Source: Pseudomonas sp. PA15(2017) (GTDB taxonomy: Bacteria > Pseudomonadota > Gammaproteobacteria > Pseudomonadales > Pseudomonadaceae). Taken from it: 64,000 nt of DNA. The notes under the pieces were generated by a model. That model was not told the origin of the DNA, searched no databases, and saw only the letters and a list, made by a program, of their open reading frames with translations. The DNA lies in the NCBI RefSeq assembly GCF_001945395.1, contig NZ_MSXV01000004.1, forward strand, positions 1 to 64,000, in the 5' to 3' direction. This document shows, piece after piece, positions 35,249 through 45,814 of this stretch. Every line of letters begins with the position of its first letter. The first letter of the stretch is position 1. A program made the translations under genes and the position numbers.

Positions 35249-37231
35249 ATGAGCATGGAACGTCTCAGTGAGCAGGTCGATGCATATGTCGCCTGGAAGC
35301 GCGAACTGGTCCGCGAGATCACCCGCTACCGCAGTTGGCTGGCCCATAACCGGCTGAGCAGCGAAGGCGTCGAGGCACGCCTGGAGCGAGCGCTGCGCCT
35401 GCTGCGCACCGACCACATCACCCTGGCCTTCGTCGGCGAGTTCTCCCGCGGCAAGACCGAGCTGATCAACAGCCTGTTCTTCTCCGAATACGGCCAGCGC
35501 CTGCTGCCGTCCCAGGCCGGGCGCACCACCATGTGCCCGACCGAGATTCTCTTCGACCCGGGCGCCACGCAGCCCTACATCCGCCTGCTGCCCATCGAGA
35601 CACGCATTGCCGAGGCCAGCGTGGCGCAGTTCAAGCGCACGCCCCGCCACTGGGTGAATGTCGCCCTCGACACCAATGACCCGGACAGCATGGCCAGAGC
35701 CTTCGCTCAGGTCGCCGCCAGCAAGGCCATGCCGGTGGAGAAAGCCATTGCCCTGGGCTTTCACCCGGACAACCTGGAAAGCACTGACAAATCCGGCCAG
35801 GTGTTGGTACCAGCCTGGCGCCACGCCATCGTCAACTTCGACCACCCGCTGCTGCGCCAAGGCCTGCGCATTCTCGACACACCCGGCCTCAACGCCCTGG
35901 GCTGCGAGCCGGAGCTGACCCTGTCGATGCTGCCCAGCGCCCAGGCGGTGATCTTTCTGTTGTCAGCCGACACGGGTGTGACGGCCAGCGATCTGGATAT
36001 CTGGCAGCAGCACGTACAGCCCCTCGACGAGGAACGCCAAGGCTGTCTGTACGCGGTGCTGAACAAGATCGACGTGCTGTGGGACGACCTGGCCGGCGAC
36101 ACCTTCGTGGCCAATGCCATCGAGCGGGTACGCATGCAGGCTGCCCGACACCTGGGTATCGCCGGCCGGGACATCCTGCCGCTGTCGGCCAAGCAGGCGC
36201 TGCTCGCCAAGGTGCGTCAGGACCCGGCATTGCTGGCGCGCAGCCAGATGGCCGAACTCGAGACGCTGCTCTGCGAGCGCATCGTGGCGCAAAAGGAACG
36301 GCTGCTCGAAGAGCGCGTGGTGCGCCAGGTGCTGGCCATGCTCAATAACAGCCAGCACGTGCTCGGCCTGCGCCTGGCCAAGGTCAACGAACAGCTGGAG
36401 CTGCTCGACGAGCGCCGCCAGGACAACGGCCAGATGCTCATGGAGTTGACCAGCCGTACCAAGGACGATCACACCCTGCACCACAAGCGCCTGGTGGCGC
36501 TGCGCACCAATCAGCGCCTGCTGCGCAACCAGGGCGAGCGCCTGAAGACCTCGGCCCAGGCGGAAAAGCTCGAAGCGCACCTCGCCCAGCTGCGTCGTCA
36601 GCTCAATGGTGCCTGGACGACCCTGGGCATCAACCAGGCGATCCTCGGTTTCTTCACCGCGGTCGAGGACGACCTGCACAGCCTGTCCCACGATGCCGAC
36701 ATGGCCAACCGCATGGTCGAGGCCATCTACCGCCGGCACAACGAGGAGAACCCGCTGCAGGCGGTCGATGCGCCGCGCTTCGAACTGGCGGACTACGTGC
36801 GCGAACTGCGCCATCTGCAGAAGAAGGGCGACCGCTTCCGCCTGCGCCTCAAGACCCTGCTGACCGAGCAGCGCAGCCTCGGCCGACGCTTCTTCGCCAC
36901 CCTGGTACAGGAAGTCATCGGTCTGCACCGCCGTCTGCGCCGCGATGCCGAGCGCTGGGCCGACGAGGCACTGATGCCGCTGATGCAGCACACACTCGAG
37001 CACAAGCAGTTGCTGGAAGGCCACATGCTGCGCCTCAAGGCCCTGGCCCAGGACACCCAGCACGGTCGCCAGCGCCACCGGCAGCTGGCCCAGTATGCCG
37101 ATGAACTCAAGCAGCAACTGACCCAGGCCGGCGACATGCTGCGCGTGATGCGCCGCCCGGCACCCATCCAGCGGCAAGCCAAGGTGGTCACCCTCAAGGG
37201 CATGCCGCGCCCGATCGGTAACCTCGAGTAG
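35249..37231 (+). CDS. Dynamin-like large GTPase
   Basis: A 660-residue GTPase of the dynamin superfamily. G1 is GEFSRGKTE (residues 63-71), the G2 Thr lies in TTMCPTEI (about 93-100), G3 is DTPG (210-213) and G4 NKID (272-275). The C-terminal ~370 residues are predicted to be long helical stretches (repeated Leu/Arg/Glu heptads), as in bacterial dynamin-like proteins acting on membranes. No membrane anchor is obvious. It lies between yggU and metX with its own ribosome site (AGGGA, 9 bases). Its membrane role is inferred from the family only. Confidence 0.88.
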   Translation: MSMERLSEQVDAYVAWKRELVREITRYRSWLAHNRLSSEGVEARLERALRLLRTDHITLAFVGEFSRGKTELINSLFFSEYGQRLLPSQAGRTTMCPTEILFDPGATQPYIRLLPIETRIAEASVAQFKRTPRHWVNVALDTNDPDSMARAFAQVAASKAMPVEKAIALGFHPDNLESTDKSGQVLVPAWRHAIVNFDHPLLRQGLRILDTPGLNALGCEPELTLSMLPSAQAVIFLLSADTGVTASDLDIWQQHVQPLDEERQGCLYAVLNKIDVLWDDLAGDTFVANAIERVRMQAARHLGIAGRDILPLSAKQALLAKVRQDPALLARSQMAELETLLCERIVAQKERLLEERVVRQVLAMLNNSQHVLGLRLAKVNEQLELLDERRQDNGQMLMELTSRTKDDHTLHHKRLVALRTNQRLLRNQGERLKTSAQAEKLEAHLAQLRRQLNGAWTTLGINQAILGFFTAVEDDLHSLSHDADMANRMVEAIYRRHNEENPLQAVDAPRFELADYVRELRHLQKKGDRFRLRLKTLLTEQRSLGRRFFATLVQEVIGLHRRLRRDAERWADEALMPLMQHTLEHKQLLEGHMLRLKALAQDTQHGRQRHRQLAQYADELKQQLTQAGDMLRVMRRPAPIQRQAKVVTLKGMPRPIGNLE

Positions 37232-37286
37232 CCGGCAGCGCGATACGCCGCGCCAACGGTCTCGGCCTGCGCGGCCGGCAGTTTCC

Positions 37287-37315
37287 TTGCCGCTGACAGG
37301 CGCGCTCTTTAGACT
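37287..37315 (+). promoter_or_regulatory. Candidate sigma-70 promoter of metX
   Basis: TTGCCG (37287-37292) and TAGACT (37310-37315), 17 bases apart, lie 40 bases before the metX start in the only non-coding gap before the metX-metW operon. The hexamers match the consensus in 4 of 6 positions each. No riboswitch fold was recognised. Confidence 0.4.
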
Positions 37316-37354
37316 GCTGCACTTTCCCGTACCTTCCTTAGCCGAGCAGAGTCG

Positions 37355-38494
37355 ATGTCGACTGTTTTTCCTCAAGACTCCGTTGGCCTGGTGACGCCGC
37401 AGATCGCCAGGTTTTCCGAGCCACTGGCGTTGGCCTGCGGCCGCAGCCTGGCCGACTACCAGCTGATCTACGAAACCTACGGCGAGCTCAACGCCAACGC
37501 CAGCAACGCGGTGCTGATCTGCCACGCGCTGTCCGGCCATCACCACGCCGCCGGTTACCACAGTGCCGATGACCGCAAGCCAGGCTGGTGGGACAGTTGC
37601 ATCGGCCCCGGCAAGCCGCTGGACACCAACCGCTTCTTTGTCGTCAGCCTCAACAACCTGGGCGGCTGCAACGGCTCGACCGGCCCGTCCGACATCAACC
37701 CGGCCACCGGCAAGCCGTTCGGCGCCGACTTCCCGGTGATGACCGTGGAGGACTGGGTCAACAGCCAGGCACGCCTGGCCGACCTGCTGGGCATCGGGCA
37801 GTGGGCTGCGGTGGTCGGTGGCAGCCTGGGCGGCATGCAGGCCATGCAGTGGACGATCAGCTACCCGGAGCGCGTGCGCCACTGCCTGGCCATCGCCTCG
37901 GCACCGAAACTCTCGGCGCAGAACATCGCCTTCAACGAAGTGGCGCGCCAGGCGATTCTCACCGACCCGGAGTTTCATGGCGGGCACTTCCAGGATCAGG
38001 GCGTGATTCCCAAGCGCGGCCTCATGCTGGCACGCATGGTCGGGCACATCACCTACCTCTCCGATGACGCCATGGGCGAGAAATTCGGCCGCGGTTTGAA
38101 GAACGAGAAACTCAACTACGACTTCCACAGCGTGGAATTCCAGGTGGAAAGCTACCTGCGCTATCAGGGCGAAGAGTTCTCCGGGCGCTTCGATGCCAAC
38201 ACCTACCTGCTGATGACCAAGGCGCTGGACTACTTCGACCCGGCCGCCGAGCACGACGGCGACCTGGCCAAGACCCTGGCCAAGGCCAAGGCGGACTTCT
38301 GCGTGATGTCGTTCACCACCGACTGGCGCTTCTCGCCGGCCCGCTCGCGGGAAATCGTCGACGCCCTGCTCGCCGCCCGCAAGAACGTCTGCTACCTGGA
38401 AATCGACGCGCCACAAGGCCACGACGCCTTCCTGATGCCGATCCCCCGCTACCTGCAGGGTTTTGCCAGCTACATGAAACGGATCGAGGTGTAA
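37355..38494 (+). CDS. metX: Homoserine O-acyltransferase
   Basis: A 379-residue alpha/beta-hydrolase enzyme of methionine synthesis that acylates homoserine (succinyl or acetyl; the Pseudomonas proteins use succinyl-CoA). The nucleophile Ser is in [27 protein letters not shown] forms the oxyanion region, and the catalytic His is in [12 protein letters not shown] near the end. It is 2 bases from metW, with which it forms the usual unit for the direct-sulfhydrylation route. Confidence 0.95.
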   Translation: MSTVFPQDSVGLVTPQIARFSEPLALACGRSLADYQLIYETYGELNANASNAVLICHALSGHHHAAGYHSADDRKPGWWDSCIGPGKPLDTNRFFVVSLNNLGGCNGSTGPSDINPATGKPFGADFPVMTVEDWVNSQARLADLLGIGQWAAVVGGSLGGMQAMQWTISYPERVRHCLAIASAPKLSAQNIAFNEVARQAILTDPEFHGGHFQDQGVIPKRGLMLARMVGHITYLSDDAMGEKFGRGLKNEKLNYDFHSVEFQVESYLRYQGEEFSGRFDANTYLLMTKALDYFDPAAEHDGDLAKTLAKAKADFCVMSFTTDWRFSPARSREIVDALLAARKNVCYLEIDAPQGHDAFLMPIPRYLQGFASYMKRIEV

Positions 38495-38496
38495 GC

Positions 38497-39117
38497 ATGC
38501 GAGCCGACCTAGAGATCATCCAGGAATGGATTCCCGCCGGCAGCCGCGTCCTCGACCTGGGCTGCGGCGACGGCGAACTGCTGGCCTGGCTGGGCGCCAA
38601 CAAGCAGGTCAGCGGCTATGGCCTGGAGATCGACCCGGACAAGATCGCCCAGTGCATCGGCAAGGGCGTCAACGTCATCGAACAGAACCTCGACGAAGGC
38701 CTGGGCAACTTCGCCAGCGACAGCTTCGACGTGGTGGTCATGACCCAGTCGCTGCAGGCGCTGCACTTTCCCGACAAGGTGCTGGCCGAGATGCTGCGCG
38801 TCGGCAAGACCTGCATCATCACCTTTCCCAACTTCGGTCACTGGCGCTGCCGCTGGTACCTGGCCAGCAAGGGCCGCATGCCGGTGTCCGACTTCCTCCC
38901 GTACACCTGGTACAACACGCCGAACATCCACTTCTGCACCTTCGAGGACTTCGAACGCCTGTGCCACCAGCAGAGCGCCCGGGTGCTCGACCGCCTGGCC
39001 GTGGACCGCGAGCACCGGCATGGCTGGGCCAGCCGCGCGTGGCCGAACCTGCTGGGCGAGATCGGCATCTACCGTATCAGCGGCCACAATGCGCACGACG
39101 TGCGCATCGCCAACTAG
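38497..39117 (+). CDS. metW: Methionine biosynthesis protein MetW
   Basis: A 206-residue class I methyltransferase-fold protein, with the AdoMet-like motif SRVLDLGCGDGELLAWL, VNVIEQNLDEGL and VVVMTQSLQALHFPDKVLAE. MetW is a partner of MetX and is needed for its acyltransferase activity in many bacteria. The start follows the metX stop by 2 bases, and the protein ends in a family-like GHNAHDVRIAN. Confidence 0.94.
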   Translation: MRADLEIIQEWIPAGSRVLDLGCGDGELLAWLGANKQVSGYGLEIDPDKIAQCIGKGVNVIEQNLDEGLGNFASDSFDVVVMTQSLQALHFPDKVLAEMLRVGKTCIITFPNFGHWRCRWYLASKGRMPVSDFLPYTWYNTPNIHFCTFEDFERLCHQQSARVLDRLAVDREHRHGWASRAWPNLLGEIGIYRISGHNAHDVRIAN

Positions 39118-39125
39118 GCCGCCCC

Positions 39126-39530
39126 ATGCGCCTGCTCGCCATGTTGATCGCCCTGTGCCTGAGCCTGCCGGCACTGGCCGACAACCGCATGCAGCGCCTT
39201 GGCGACCTGCAGGTGCATTACAGCGCCTTCAACGCCAACTACCTGCAACCGCAGATCGCCCAGGCCAGCGGCCTGGTGCGCAGCGCCAGGCTGGGGGTGT
39301 TGAACATCAGCGTGCTGCGCGGCGGCAAGCCGACGACAGCAGCGATCAGGGGCGAGGTGAAGAACGTGCTGGGCCATGGTCAGGCACTGACCTTCGTCGA
39401 ACAGCGCGAGGGCGAATTCGTTTCCTACCTGGCGCAGTTTCCCATCGAATCCCGTGAGGTGCTGCTGTTCAACCTGCAGGTGAACGGCCAGCGTCTGGAC
39501 TTCAACCAGGAACTCTTTCCGGAGCCATGA
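39126..39530 (+). CDS. DUF4426 domain secreted protein
   Basis: A 134-residue protein with a signal peptide ([20 protein letters not shown]; cleavage near residue 18). The mature part is beta-rich, matching DUF4426: [39 protein letters not shown] and [20 protein letters not shown] content. It is 8 bases after metW and overlaps rdgB, so it is co-expressed. Function unknown. The only clue is its conserved place between metW and rdgB in Pseudomonas. Confidence 0.85.
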   Translation: MRLLAMLIALCLSLPALADNRMQRLGDLQVHYSAFNANYLQPQIAQASGLVRSARLGVLNISVLRGGKPTTAAIRGEVKNVLGHGQALTFVEQREGEFVSYLAQFPIESREVLLFNLQVNGQRLDFNQELFPEP

Positions 39531-40120
39531 TGCCTTTCCCAGAACTCGTCCTCGCCAGCCACAACGCCGGCAAACTCAAGGAACTGCAAGCCATGCTCGG
39601 CGACCCCGTGCGCCTGCGCTCGGTCGGTGAGTTCAGCCAGGTGGAGCCGGAAGAAACCGGCCTGTCGTTCGTCGAGAACGCCATCCTCAAGGCGCGCAAC
39701 GCCTCGCGCCTGTCCGGCCTGCCAGCGCTGGCCGACGACTCCGGCCTGGCGGTGGATTTTCTCGGTGGGGCACCAGGCATCTATTCGGCCCGTTACGCCG
39801 ATGGTCAGGGCGATGCCGCCAACAACGCCAAGCTGCTGGCGGCCCTCAAGGAGGTGCCGGACGCCGAGCGCGGCGCCCAGTTCGTCTGTTGCCTGGCCCT
39901 GGTGCGACACACCGACGACCCGCTGCCGATTCTCTGCGAAGGCCTGTGGCACGGCCGCATCCTGCATGAGGCGCGCGGCGAGCACGGCTTCGGCTACGAC
40001 CCGCTGTTCTGGGTCGAGGAGCGCCAGTGCTCCAGCGCCGAGCTGTCGCCGGCCGACAAGAATCAGCTCAGCCACCGCGCCATTGCCATGAAGTTGCTCA
40101 AGCAGCGTCTGGGGTTGTAA
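39527..40120 (+). CDS. rdgB: dITP/XTP pyrophosphatase
   Basis: A 197-residue Ham1/RdgB house-cleaning nucleotidase that hydrolyses dITP, dITP-like and XTP to monophosphates and prevents mutagenic incorporation. The signature [16 protein letters not shown], then [23 protein letters not shown] and [11 protein letters not shown], and the end [10 protein letters not shown] are present. Two in-frame ATGs (39527 and 39530) overlap the upstream stop. Either gives a normal protein. Confidence 0.96.
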   Translation: MMPFPELVLASHNAGKLKELQAMLGDPVRLRSVGEFSQVEPEETGLSFVENAILKARNASRLSGLPALADDSGLAVDFLGGAPGIYSARYADGQGDAANNAKLLAALKEVPDAERGAQFVCCLALVRHTDDPLPILCEGLWHGRILHEARGEHGFGYDPLFWVEERQCSSAELSPADKNQLSHRAIAMKLLKQRLGL

Positions 40121-40204
40121 GCGGTTTCAAATGGGGCGTTTCGTCCACGCGCTTTGGCAGTTTGCCCAACTCGTGCCACGATAGCGCCCCGCAACCACCC
40201 TGCC

Positions 40205-41359
40205 GTGATCCAGAAGCCCGTGTTCCAGCTGCCGCCCCTGGCCCTGTACGTCCATATTCCCTGGTGCGTGCGCAAGTGCCCCTACTGCGATTTCAACTCC
40301 CATGCCGCCGGCCCCAACCTGCCGGAAGAGGCCTACGTCGACGCGCTGCTCGCCGATCTCGACGCTGACCTGGTCCAGGCCCACGGCCGCCCGCTGACCT
40401 CGATCTTCTTCGGCGGCGGCACGCCCAGCCTGTTTTCCGCCAAGGCCCTGGGCCGCCTGCTCGAAGGGGTGGAGCGGCGCATTCCGTTCGCCGGCGATAT
40501 CGAGATCACCCTGGAAGCCAACCCGGGCACCTTCGAGCAGGAGAAATTCGCCGCCTACCGGCGCCTGGGCATCAATCGCCTGTCGATCGGCGTGCAGAGC
40601 TTCCAGGCGGAAAAACTCAAGGCCCTGGGGCGCATCCATGATGGCGATGAAGCCGTGCGCGCCGCCGACATGGCCCGCGCCGCCGGCTTCGACAATTTCA
40701 ACCTGGACCTGATGCACGGCCTGCCGGATCAGTCCCTCGACGATGCCCTGGGCGACCTGCGCATCGCCATCGCCCAGGCGCCGACCCACCTGTCCTGGTA
40801 CCAGCTGACGGTGGAGCCGAACACGGTGTTCTGGAACCAGCCGCCGGTGCTGCCCGAGGACGACACCCTGTGGGACATCCAGGAGGCCGGCCAGGCGCTG
40901 CTCGCCGAGCACGGTTACGCCCAGTACGAAGTGTCGGCCTACGCACAGCCCGAGCGCATGGCACGGCATAACCTGAATTACTGGACCTTCGGTGACTTCC
41001 TCGGCATCGGTGCCGGCGCCCACGGCAAGCTGAGTACGCCGGATGGCCGCATCAGCCGCACCTGGAAAACCCGCCTGCCCAAGGATTATCTCGACCCTGC
41101 CAAGCGCTACAGCGCCGGTGAGCGACTCCTCACCGCCGAGGAGCTGCCGTTCGAGTTCCTGATGAACGTGCTGCGCCTGAGCGATGGCTGCAACGCCGAG
41201 CTGTTCAACCAACGCACGGGGCTGCCCCTGGAACAACTGGCCGAGGCCCGCGAACAGGCCCACCGCCGCGGCCTGCTGCAAGCGGACCCGACGCGCCTGG
41301 TGGCTACCCGCGGAGGCCAGCTGTTTCTCAATGATCTGCTGCAGTATTTCCTGCCCTGA
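40205..41359 (+). CDS. hemW: HemW (radical SAM haem chaperone, formerly coproporphyrinogen dehydrogenase-like)
   Basis: A radical-SAM protein of about 384 residues. It has the CxxxCxxC motif in HIPWCVRKCPYCDFNSH, GGGTPSLFSAKAL, RLSIGVQSFQ and NFNLDLMHGLPDQS, with a HemN-like C-terminal domain. HemW binds haem and delivers it to cytochromes rather than acting in porphyrin oxidation. The start is uncertain: GTG at 40205 (MIQKPVF) is favoured by length, and a TTG at 40154 would add 17 residues. Neither has a strong ribosome site. It follows rdgB by about 80 bases. Confidence 0.93.
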   Translation: MIQKPVFQLPPLALYVHIPWCVRKCPYCDFNSHAAGPNLPEEAYVDALLADLDADLVQAHGRPLTSIFFGGGTPSLFSAKALGRLLEGVERRIPFAGDIEITLEANPGTFEQEKFAAYRRLGINRLSIGVQSFQAEKLKALGRIHDGDEAVRAADMARAAGFDNFNLDLMHGLPDQSLDDALGDLRIAIAQAPTHLSWYQLTVEPNTVFWNQPPVLPEDDTLWDIQEAGQALLAEHGYAQYEVSAYAQPERMARHNLNYWTFGDFLGIGAGAHGKLSTPDGRISRTWKTRLPKDYLDPAKRYSAGERLLTAEELPFEFLMNVLRLSDGCNAELFNQRTGLPLEQLAEAREQAHRRGLLQADPTRLVATRGGQLFLNDLLQYFLP

Positions 41360-41438
41360 ATCACCGCGCCCTGCGAACCAACGGCGCGTCGGATGATCCG
41401 AGGCAGCAGGATTCAATCGTCACGCCCGAGGAGCAACC

Positions 41439-41762
41439 ATGGATTATGTGCTGGACCTGATCGCCACCGTGTCACGCTGGAGCCGTGGCCACCTCAGCGA
41501 GATTTCCCTGGGGCTCATGGCCACCCTGCTGGTGCTGTTCGGCCCGGCCATCAATGCCTGGATACAGGGACGTATCGGCAGCCTCAATTTCGTGCTGCGC
41601 ACCTTGATATTCGTCGCGGTCTGCGTGGTCGGCTACGGCCTGGCGCTGGTCTATCTGACCCCACTGCTCACCCAACTGCTGGGCCATTTCAACAACTACA
41701 CCCTGGCGCCGGTGCTGCTGGTGGTGATGTTCCTGATCGGTGTACTGGCGGATCGTAGCTGA
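41439..41762 (+). CDS. DUF3392 membrane protein
   Basis: A 107-residue protein with three hydrophobic helices: ISLGLMATLLVLFGPAINAWI, LIFVAVCVVGYGLALVYL and LAPVLLVVMFLIGVLADR. It fits DUF3392, a Pseudomonas/Vibrio family of unknown function often found after hemW. A good ribosome site (GAGGAG) precedes the ATG. It converges with the next gene, separated by 6 bases. Confidence 0.82.
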   Translation: MDYVLDLIATVSRWSRGHLSEISLGLMATLLVLFGPAINAWIQGRIGSLNFVLRTLIFVAVCVVGYGLALVYLTPLLTQLLGHFNNYTLAPVLLVVMFLIGVLADRS

Positions 41763-41768
41763 GCCGAT

Positions 41769-42767
41769 TCAGGGCACGACCTTGAGCCAGTCGACCACGC
41801 CCACGTCGCCATTGCGGTGAGTGCCCAGCACCTGACCGACAGCATCCTGCTCGACCGACAGGTCGGGCTCAATCGGCTTGCCACTCGAGCGCTCGACGCC
41901 AGGCGCCTCGACCAGCGGGCTGAACAGCAGGTTGCCGTGCAAGGCGCGTACCCGGGTGGTTGCGGGGTACTGCATGGGGCCGAATTCGACCGTCTCGGTC
42001 AACTCGGCCTGCCAGTCCAGCAGCGCGCCATAAGGCCCGTCGAGCCACAGGTTCCACAGCCGCAGCGTCATCCCCTGAAAGCGCACGGGAATGTCGGTGG
42101 TTTCAAGCTGCCAACGGCCGTCTTCCACCGCGCGCACGGTCATCGGCCCGGGCCAGGTGATGCCGGCCACCTGGCTGCCGGCGGCCAGCGTGCAACCTTC
42201 CAGTTGCCATTGCTCGGGCGCAAAACGTGCGCCATCAACATAGCGGAAAGTCACCGGAGCCTGTGCCGAGCACTGCCAACCGGCCAATTGCGCATCGTCG
42301 ACCAGACTGACCTCGGCAAACGTGTCGTCCAGAATCAGGCGACGCACCGTGGCGCCCTGTATCACCGCGGGCTGCCGATCGAATTCGGCGCGCTGCAGGC
42401 TTTGCAGACCGTGGGGCAAGGGCTTGCCACCGAGGCTCCTGCCGGGCTCCAGGCGTTTCAGCCACACCCGCGTGCCAGCGGGTAGCAGCAACTCACCCAG
42501 GGCTTGCTCGCTGTCCAGCCGGGGGCTCAGCGCGCGCTGCTCGAACCAGTGACTGGCTTGCCAGCGCAGGAATTCGACGGCGGGCAGGCTGCCATTGGCG
42601 AGAAACACGGCGAGCAGCCCGAACCACCAGGGATGGGCGCGGATGAACCACCGGGAGCGGACATTCAGGCAGGCGACCAGCAGCGCCAGCAGCGCGGCGA
42701 CGCAAACCAGCGACACCAGCAGGGACAATGATCCGAGCATCATGGCCAGTGGATCGATGGGGATCAT
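41769..42767 (-). CDS. Membrane protein of unknown function
   Basis: A 332-residue protein that I do not recognise. It has two N-terminal hydrophobic helices (about residues 9-33 and 46-66) and then a large soluble, probably periplasmic, beta-rich domain with two Cys (in LAGWQCSAQ and QLEGCTLAAG) that could form a disulfide. The end carries VRALHGNLLFSPLVEAPGV. GC content and codon use match the neighbours, so it is not an obvious recent arrival. It lies between the DUF3392 gene and a DUF4870 gene, near the point where two blocks of gene order meet. Confidence 0.7.
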   Translation of the reverse strand: MIPIDPLAMMLGSLSLLVSLVCVAALLALLVACLNVRSRWFIRAHPWWFGLLAVFLANGSLPAVEFLRWQASHWFEQRALSPRLDSEQALGELLLPAGTRVWLKRLEPGRSLGGKPLPHGLQSLQRAEFDRQPAVIQGATVRRLILDDTFAEVSLVDDAQLAGWQCSAQAPVTFRYVDGARFAPEQWQLEGCTLAAGSQVAGITWPGPMTVRAVEDGRWQLETTDIPVRFQGMTLRLWNLWLDGPYGALLDWQAELTETVEFGPMQYPATTRVRALHGNLLFSPLVEAPGVERSSGKPIEPDLSVEQDAVGQVLGTHRNGDVGVVDWLKVVP

Positions 42768-42853
42768 GGGTGTCCTTGTAAGCGCTATGAGCCGATTTCG
42801 TGGCAGAGCTTAGAAGTCGCCCTCGAGCGAATCAACACTTGGTTACACTTCAA

Positions 42854-42886
42854 TAAAAAAGCCAGCATCTGCTGGCTCTTTCTTTG
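42854..42886. terminator. Bidirectional hairpin after the DUF4870 gene
   Basis: AGCCAGCA and TGCTGGCT form an 8-base stem around TC. The plus side continues CTTTCTTT, and the minus-strand reading gives a T-run (TTTTTTATTG). It lies 12 bases past the stop of the minus-strand DUF4870 gene and is a good intrinsic terminator for it. Confidence 0.8.
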
Positions 42887-42898
42887 ATCAGGCAATGA

Positions 42899-43276
42899 TC
42901 ATTTGATCAATCTGAGGCAGAAGGGATAGCGATAGTGCTTGCCCTCGCCCGCCTTGATGCCGCCGATGATGGTCAGCACCACGGTGCCGATGCACAGCAG
43001 GCCCATCAGCAGAAAGCCGATGAGTACCAGCATCAGCACCAGACAGACGATACCGGCGATGGCTACCGTCAGCTGGAAGTTGAGCGCTTCCTTGCCTTGC
43101 TCGTCGATGAAGGCGTGCGAATCCTTCTTCACCTGCCAGACCACCAGCGGGCCGATCAGGTTGCCAAAGGGGAACACGAAGCCGAGGGCGGCCGCGAAGT
43201 GGCAGATCATCGCCCACTGGCGCGCATCGCGATCGGGCTCGTCAGCAGGCGTTACGGCGTTATGCTCATCCATCAC
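42899..43276 (-). CDS. DUF4870 (Tic20-like) membrane protein
   Basis: A 125-residue protein. After a short acidic start it has three helices: MICHFAAALGFVFPFGNLIG, LTVAIAGIVCLVLMLVLIGFLLMGL and GTVVLTIIGGIKAGEGKHYRYP. VWQVKKDSHAFIDEQGKEALNFQ lies between the first two. This is the DUF4870/Tic20-like fold, common in bacteria and of unknown function. A terminator follows it. Confidence 0.88.
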   Translation of the reverse strand: MMDEHNAVTPADEPDRDARQWAMICHFAAALGFVFPFGNLIGPLVVWQVKKDSHAFIDEQGKEALNFQLTVAIAGIVCLVLMLVLIGFLLMGLLCIGTVVLTIIGGIKAGEGKHYRYPFCLRLIK

Positions 43277-43299
43277 GGCTCTCCTCGGTCAGCGAAACA

Positions 43300-44022
43300 T
43301 CACTCGGCCAGCGCAGCCTGTTGCAGGGCGAACAGCTCGCCCATGCCCTGCTGCGCCAGGGCCAGCATGTCATTCAGCTCGGCAGGCTGGAACGGCGCGC
43401 CTTCGGCAGTGCCCTGCACCTCGATGAAACCACCGGTGCTGGTCATCACCACGTTGAGGTCGGTCTCGGCGGCGGAGTCTTCCAGGTAATCCAGATCCAG
43501 CACCGGCTCGCCCTGGTAGATGCCTACGGACACCGCCGCGATCATCTGCTTGAGCGGGTCGCCGCCTTTCAGGCCGCCGCGTTTCTTCATCACCTTCAGG
43601 GCATCGACCAGGGCAACCATGGCGCCGGTGATCGATGCGGTGCGGGTGCCACCGTCGGCCTGGATCACGTCGCAGTCGACGTACAGGGTGTTCTCGCCGA
43701 GCTTGCTCATGTCCAGCGCGGCGCGCAGCGAGCGGCCGATCAGGCGCTGGATTTCCAGGGTGCGACCGCCCTGTTTGCCTTTGCTGGCTTCACGCTGGTT
43801 ACGGTCGCCGGTGGCACGCGGCAGCATGCCGTACTCGGCGGTGACCCAGCCCTGACCCTGACCTTTCAGAAAGCGCGGTACACCCTGCTCGACGCTGACG
43901 GTGCAGATCACCTTGGTGTCGCCGAACTCGACCAATACCGAACCCTCGGCGTGCTTGGTGTAGTTGCGGGTGATGCGGATCGAGCGTAACTGATCGGCGG
44001 CGCGGCCACTGGGACGTTTCAT
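43300..44022 (-). CDS. rph: Ribonuclease PH
   Basis: A 240-residue phosphorolytic 3'-5' exoribonuclease that trims tRNA 3' ends. It starts [21 protein letters not shown] and shows [33 protein letters not shown] (conserved Arg pair) and [17 protein letters not shown]. It is divergent from yicC with a short shared promoter gap that contains TATAAT on the minus strand. This divergent rph/yicC pair is typical of gammaproteobacteria. Confidence 0.96.
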   Translation of the reverse strand: MKRPSGRAADQLRSIRITRNYTKHAEGSVLVEFGDTKVICTVSVEQGVPRFLKGQGQGWVTAEYGMLPRATGDRNQREASKGKQGGRTLEIQRLIGRSLRAALDMSKLGENTLYVDCDVIQADGGTRTASITGAMVALVDALKVMKKRGGLKGGDPLKQMIAAVSVGIYQGEPVLDLDYLEDSAAETDLNVVMTSTGGFIEVQGTAEGAPFQPAELNDMLALAQQGMGELFALQQAALAE

Positions 44023-44185
44023 CAACAAATACCTGCTCTCGAGTAGAATCTGCCGCGCATTATAAGGGCTCTTGTCACCGCGCCGCGACCGCGCCCGCCC
44101 GATGGCGCCGCGCGGGGTTTGGGAGCCACCGTTGCGGTGCGCTACAATCGCCGCCTTTGCCCTACAGCAAGCCGAGGTAAGCAGC

Positions 44186-45049
44186 ATGATCCACAGCATG
44201 ACGGCCTTCGCCCGCACCGAGCAGGCAGGTGCTAACGGCACCCTTAGCTGGGAGCTGCGCTCGGTCAATCACCGCTACCTCGAACCCCACCTGCGCCTGC
44301 CGGAAGCCTTCCGCGACCTCGAGGGCGCGGTGCGCGAAGCGCTGCGCCAGGGCTTGTCACGCGGCAAGGTGGAATGCACCCTGCGCTACACCGAAGAAAG
44401 CACCGGCAAGCCGCTGCAGGTCGACCGCGACAAGGCTAGCCAACTGATCGCCGCCGCCGAGAGCGTCGCCGCACTGATCAAGCAACCCGCACCACTGAAC
44501 CCTCTGGAAGTGCTCGGCTGGCCCGGCGTGCTGGTGGCCGATAGCAGCGACCCCCAGGCGCTCAACAAGGCCGCGCTGGAGCTGTTCGGCAACGCCCTCG
44601 ACGAGCTGAAGAATGGCCGCAGCCGCGAAGGCGCCGAGCTGGCCAAACTGCTCAATGAGCGCCTCGACAGCATGCTCGAGGAAGTCGCCGCCCTGCGCGA
44701 GCTGGTGCCGCAGATGCTCGAGGCCCAGCGCCAGAAGATCATCGAGCGCTGCCGCGAAATGCACGCCGAACTCGACCCGCAGCGCCTGGAGCAGGAGCTG
44801 GTGATGCTCGCCCAGAAGAGCGATGTGGCCGAGGAACTGGATCGCCTGAGCACCCACGTCACCGAAGTGCGCCGCGTACTCAAGGCCGGCGGTGCGGCCG
44901 GGCGCCGCCTGGACTTCCTGATGCAGGAACTCAACCGCGAAGCCAACACCCTGGGCTCCAAGGCGTTCGACCCGCGCAGCACCCAGGCGGCGGTCAACCT
45001 CAAGGTGCTGATCGAGCAGATGCGCGAGCAGGTGCAGAACATCGAATAG
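44186..45049 (+). CDS. yicC: YicC family endoribonuclease-like protein
   Basis: A 287-residue protein of the YicC/YloC family, recently described as an endoribonuclease that acts on small RNAs. It begins [15 protein letters not shown] and has [16 protein letters not shown], a helical middle and a terminal [18 protein letters not shown] with [17 protein letters not shown]. The ATG at 44186 is the family start. It is divergent from rph and followed by gmk. Confidence 0.93.
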   Translation: MIHSMTAFARTEQAGANGTLSWELRSVNHRYLEPHLRLPEAFRDLEGAVREALRQGLSRGKVECTLRYTEESTGKPLQVDRDKASQLIAAAESVAALIKQPAPLNPLEVLGWPGVLVADSSDPQALNKAALELFGNALDELKNGRSREGAELAKLLNERLDSMLEEVAALRELVPQMLEAQRQKIIERCREMHAELDPQRLEQELVMLAQKSDVAEELDRLSTHVTEVRRVLKAGGAAGRRLDFLMQELNREANTLGSKAFDPRSTQAAVNLKVLIEQMREQVQNIE

Positions 45050-45060
45050 CAAGCTGTTGA

Positions 45061-45780
<720 letters not shown>

Positions 45781-45814
45781 AAGCGGCGGCAGGCGGCAGG
45801 CCAAAGCGCGATCG

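Noticed and set aside
35963..38422. Minus-strand open frame of 819 codons
   Set aside because: Antisense to the dynamin-like GTPase and metX; no motif of its own.
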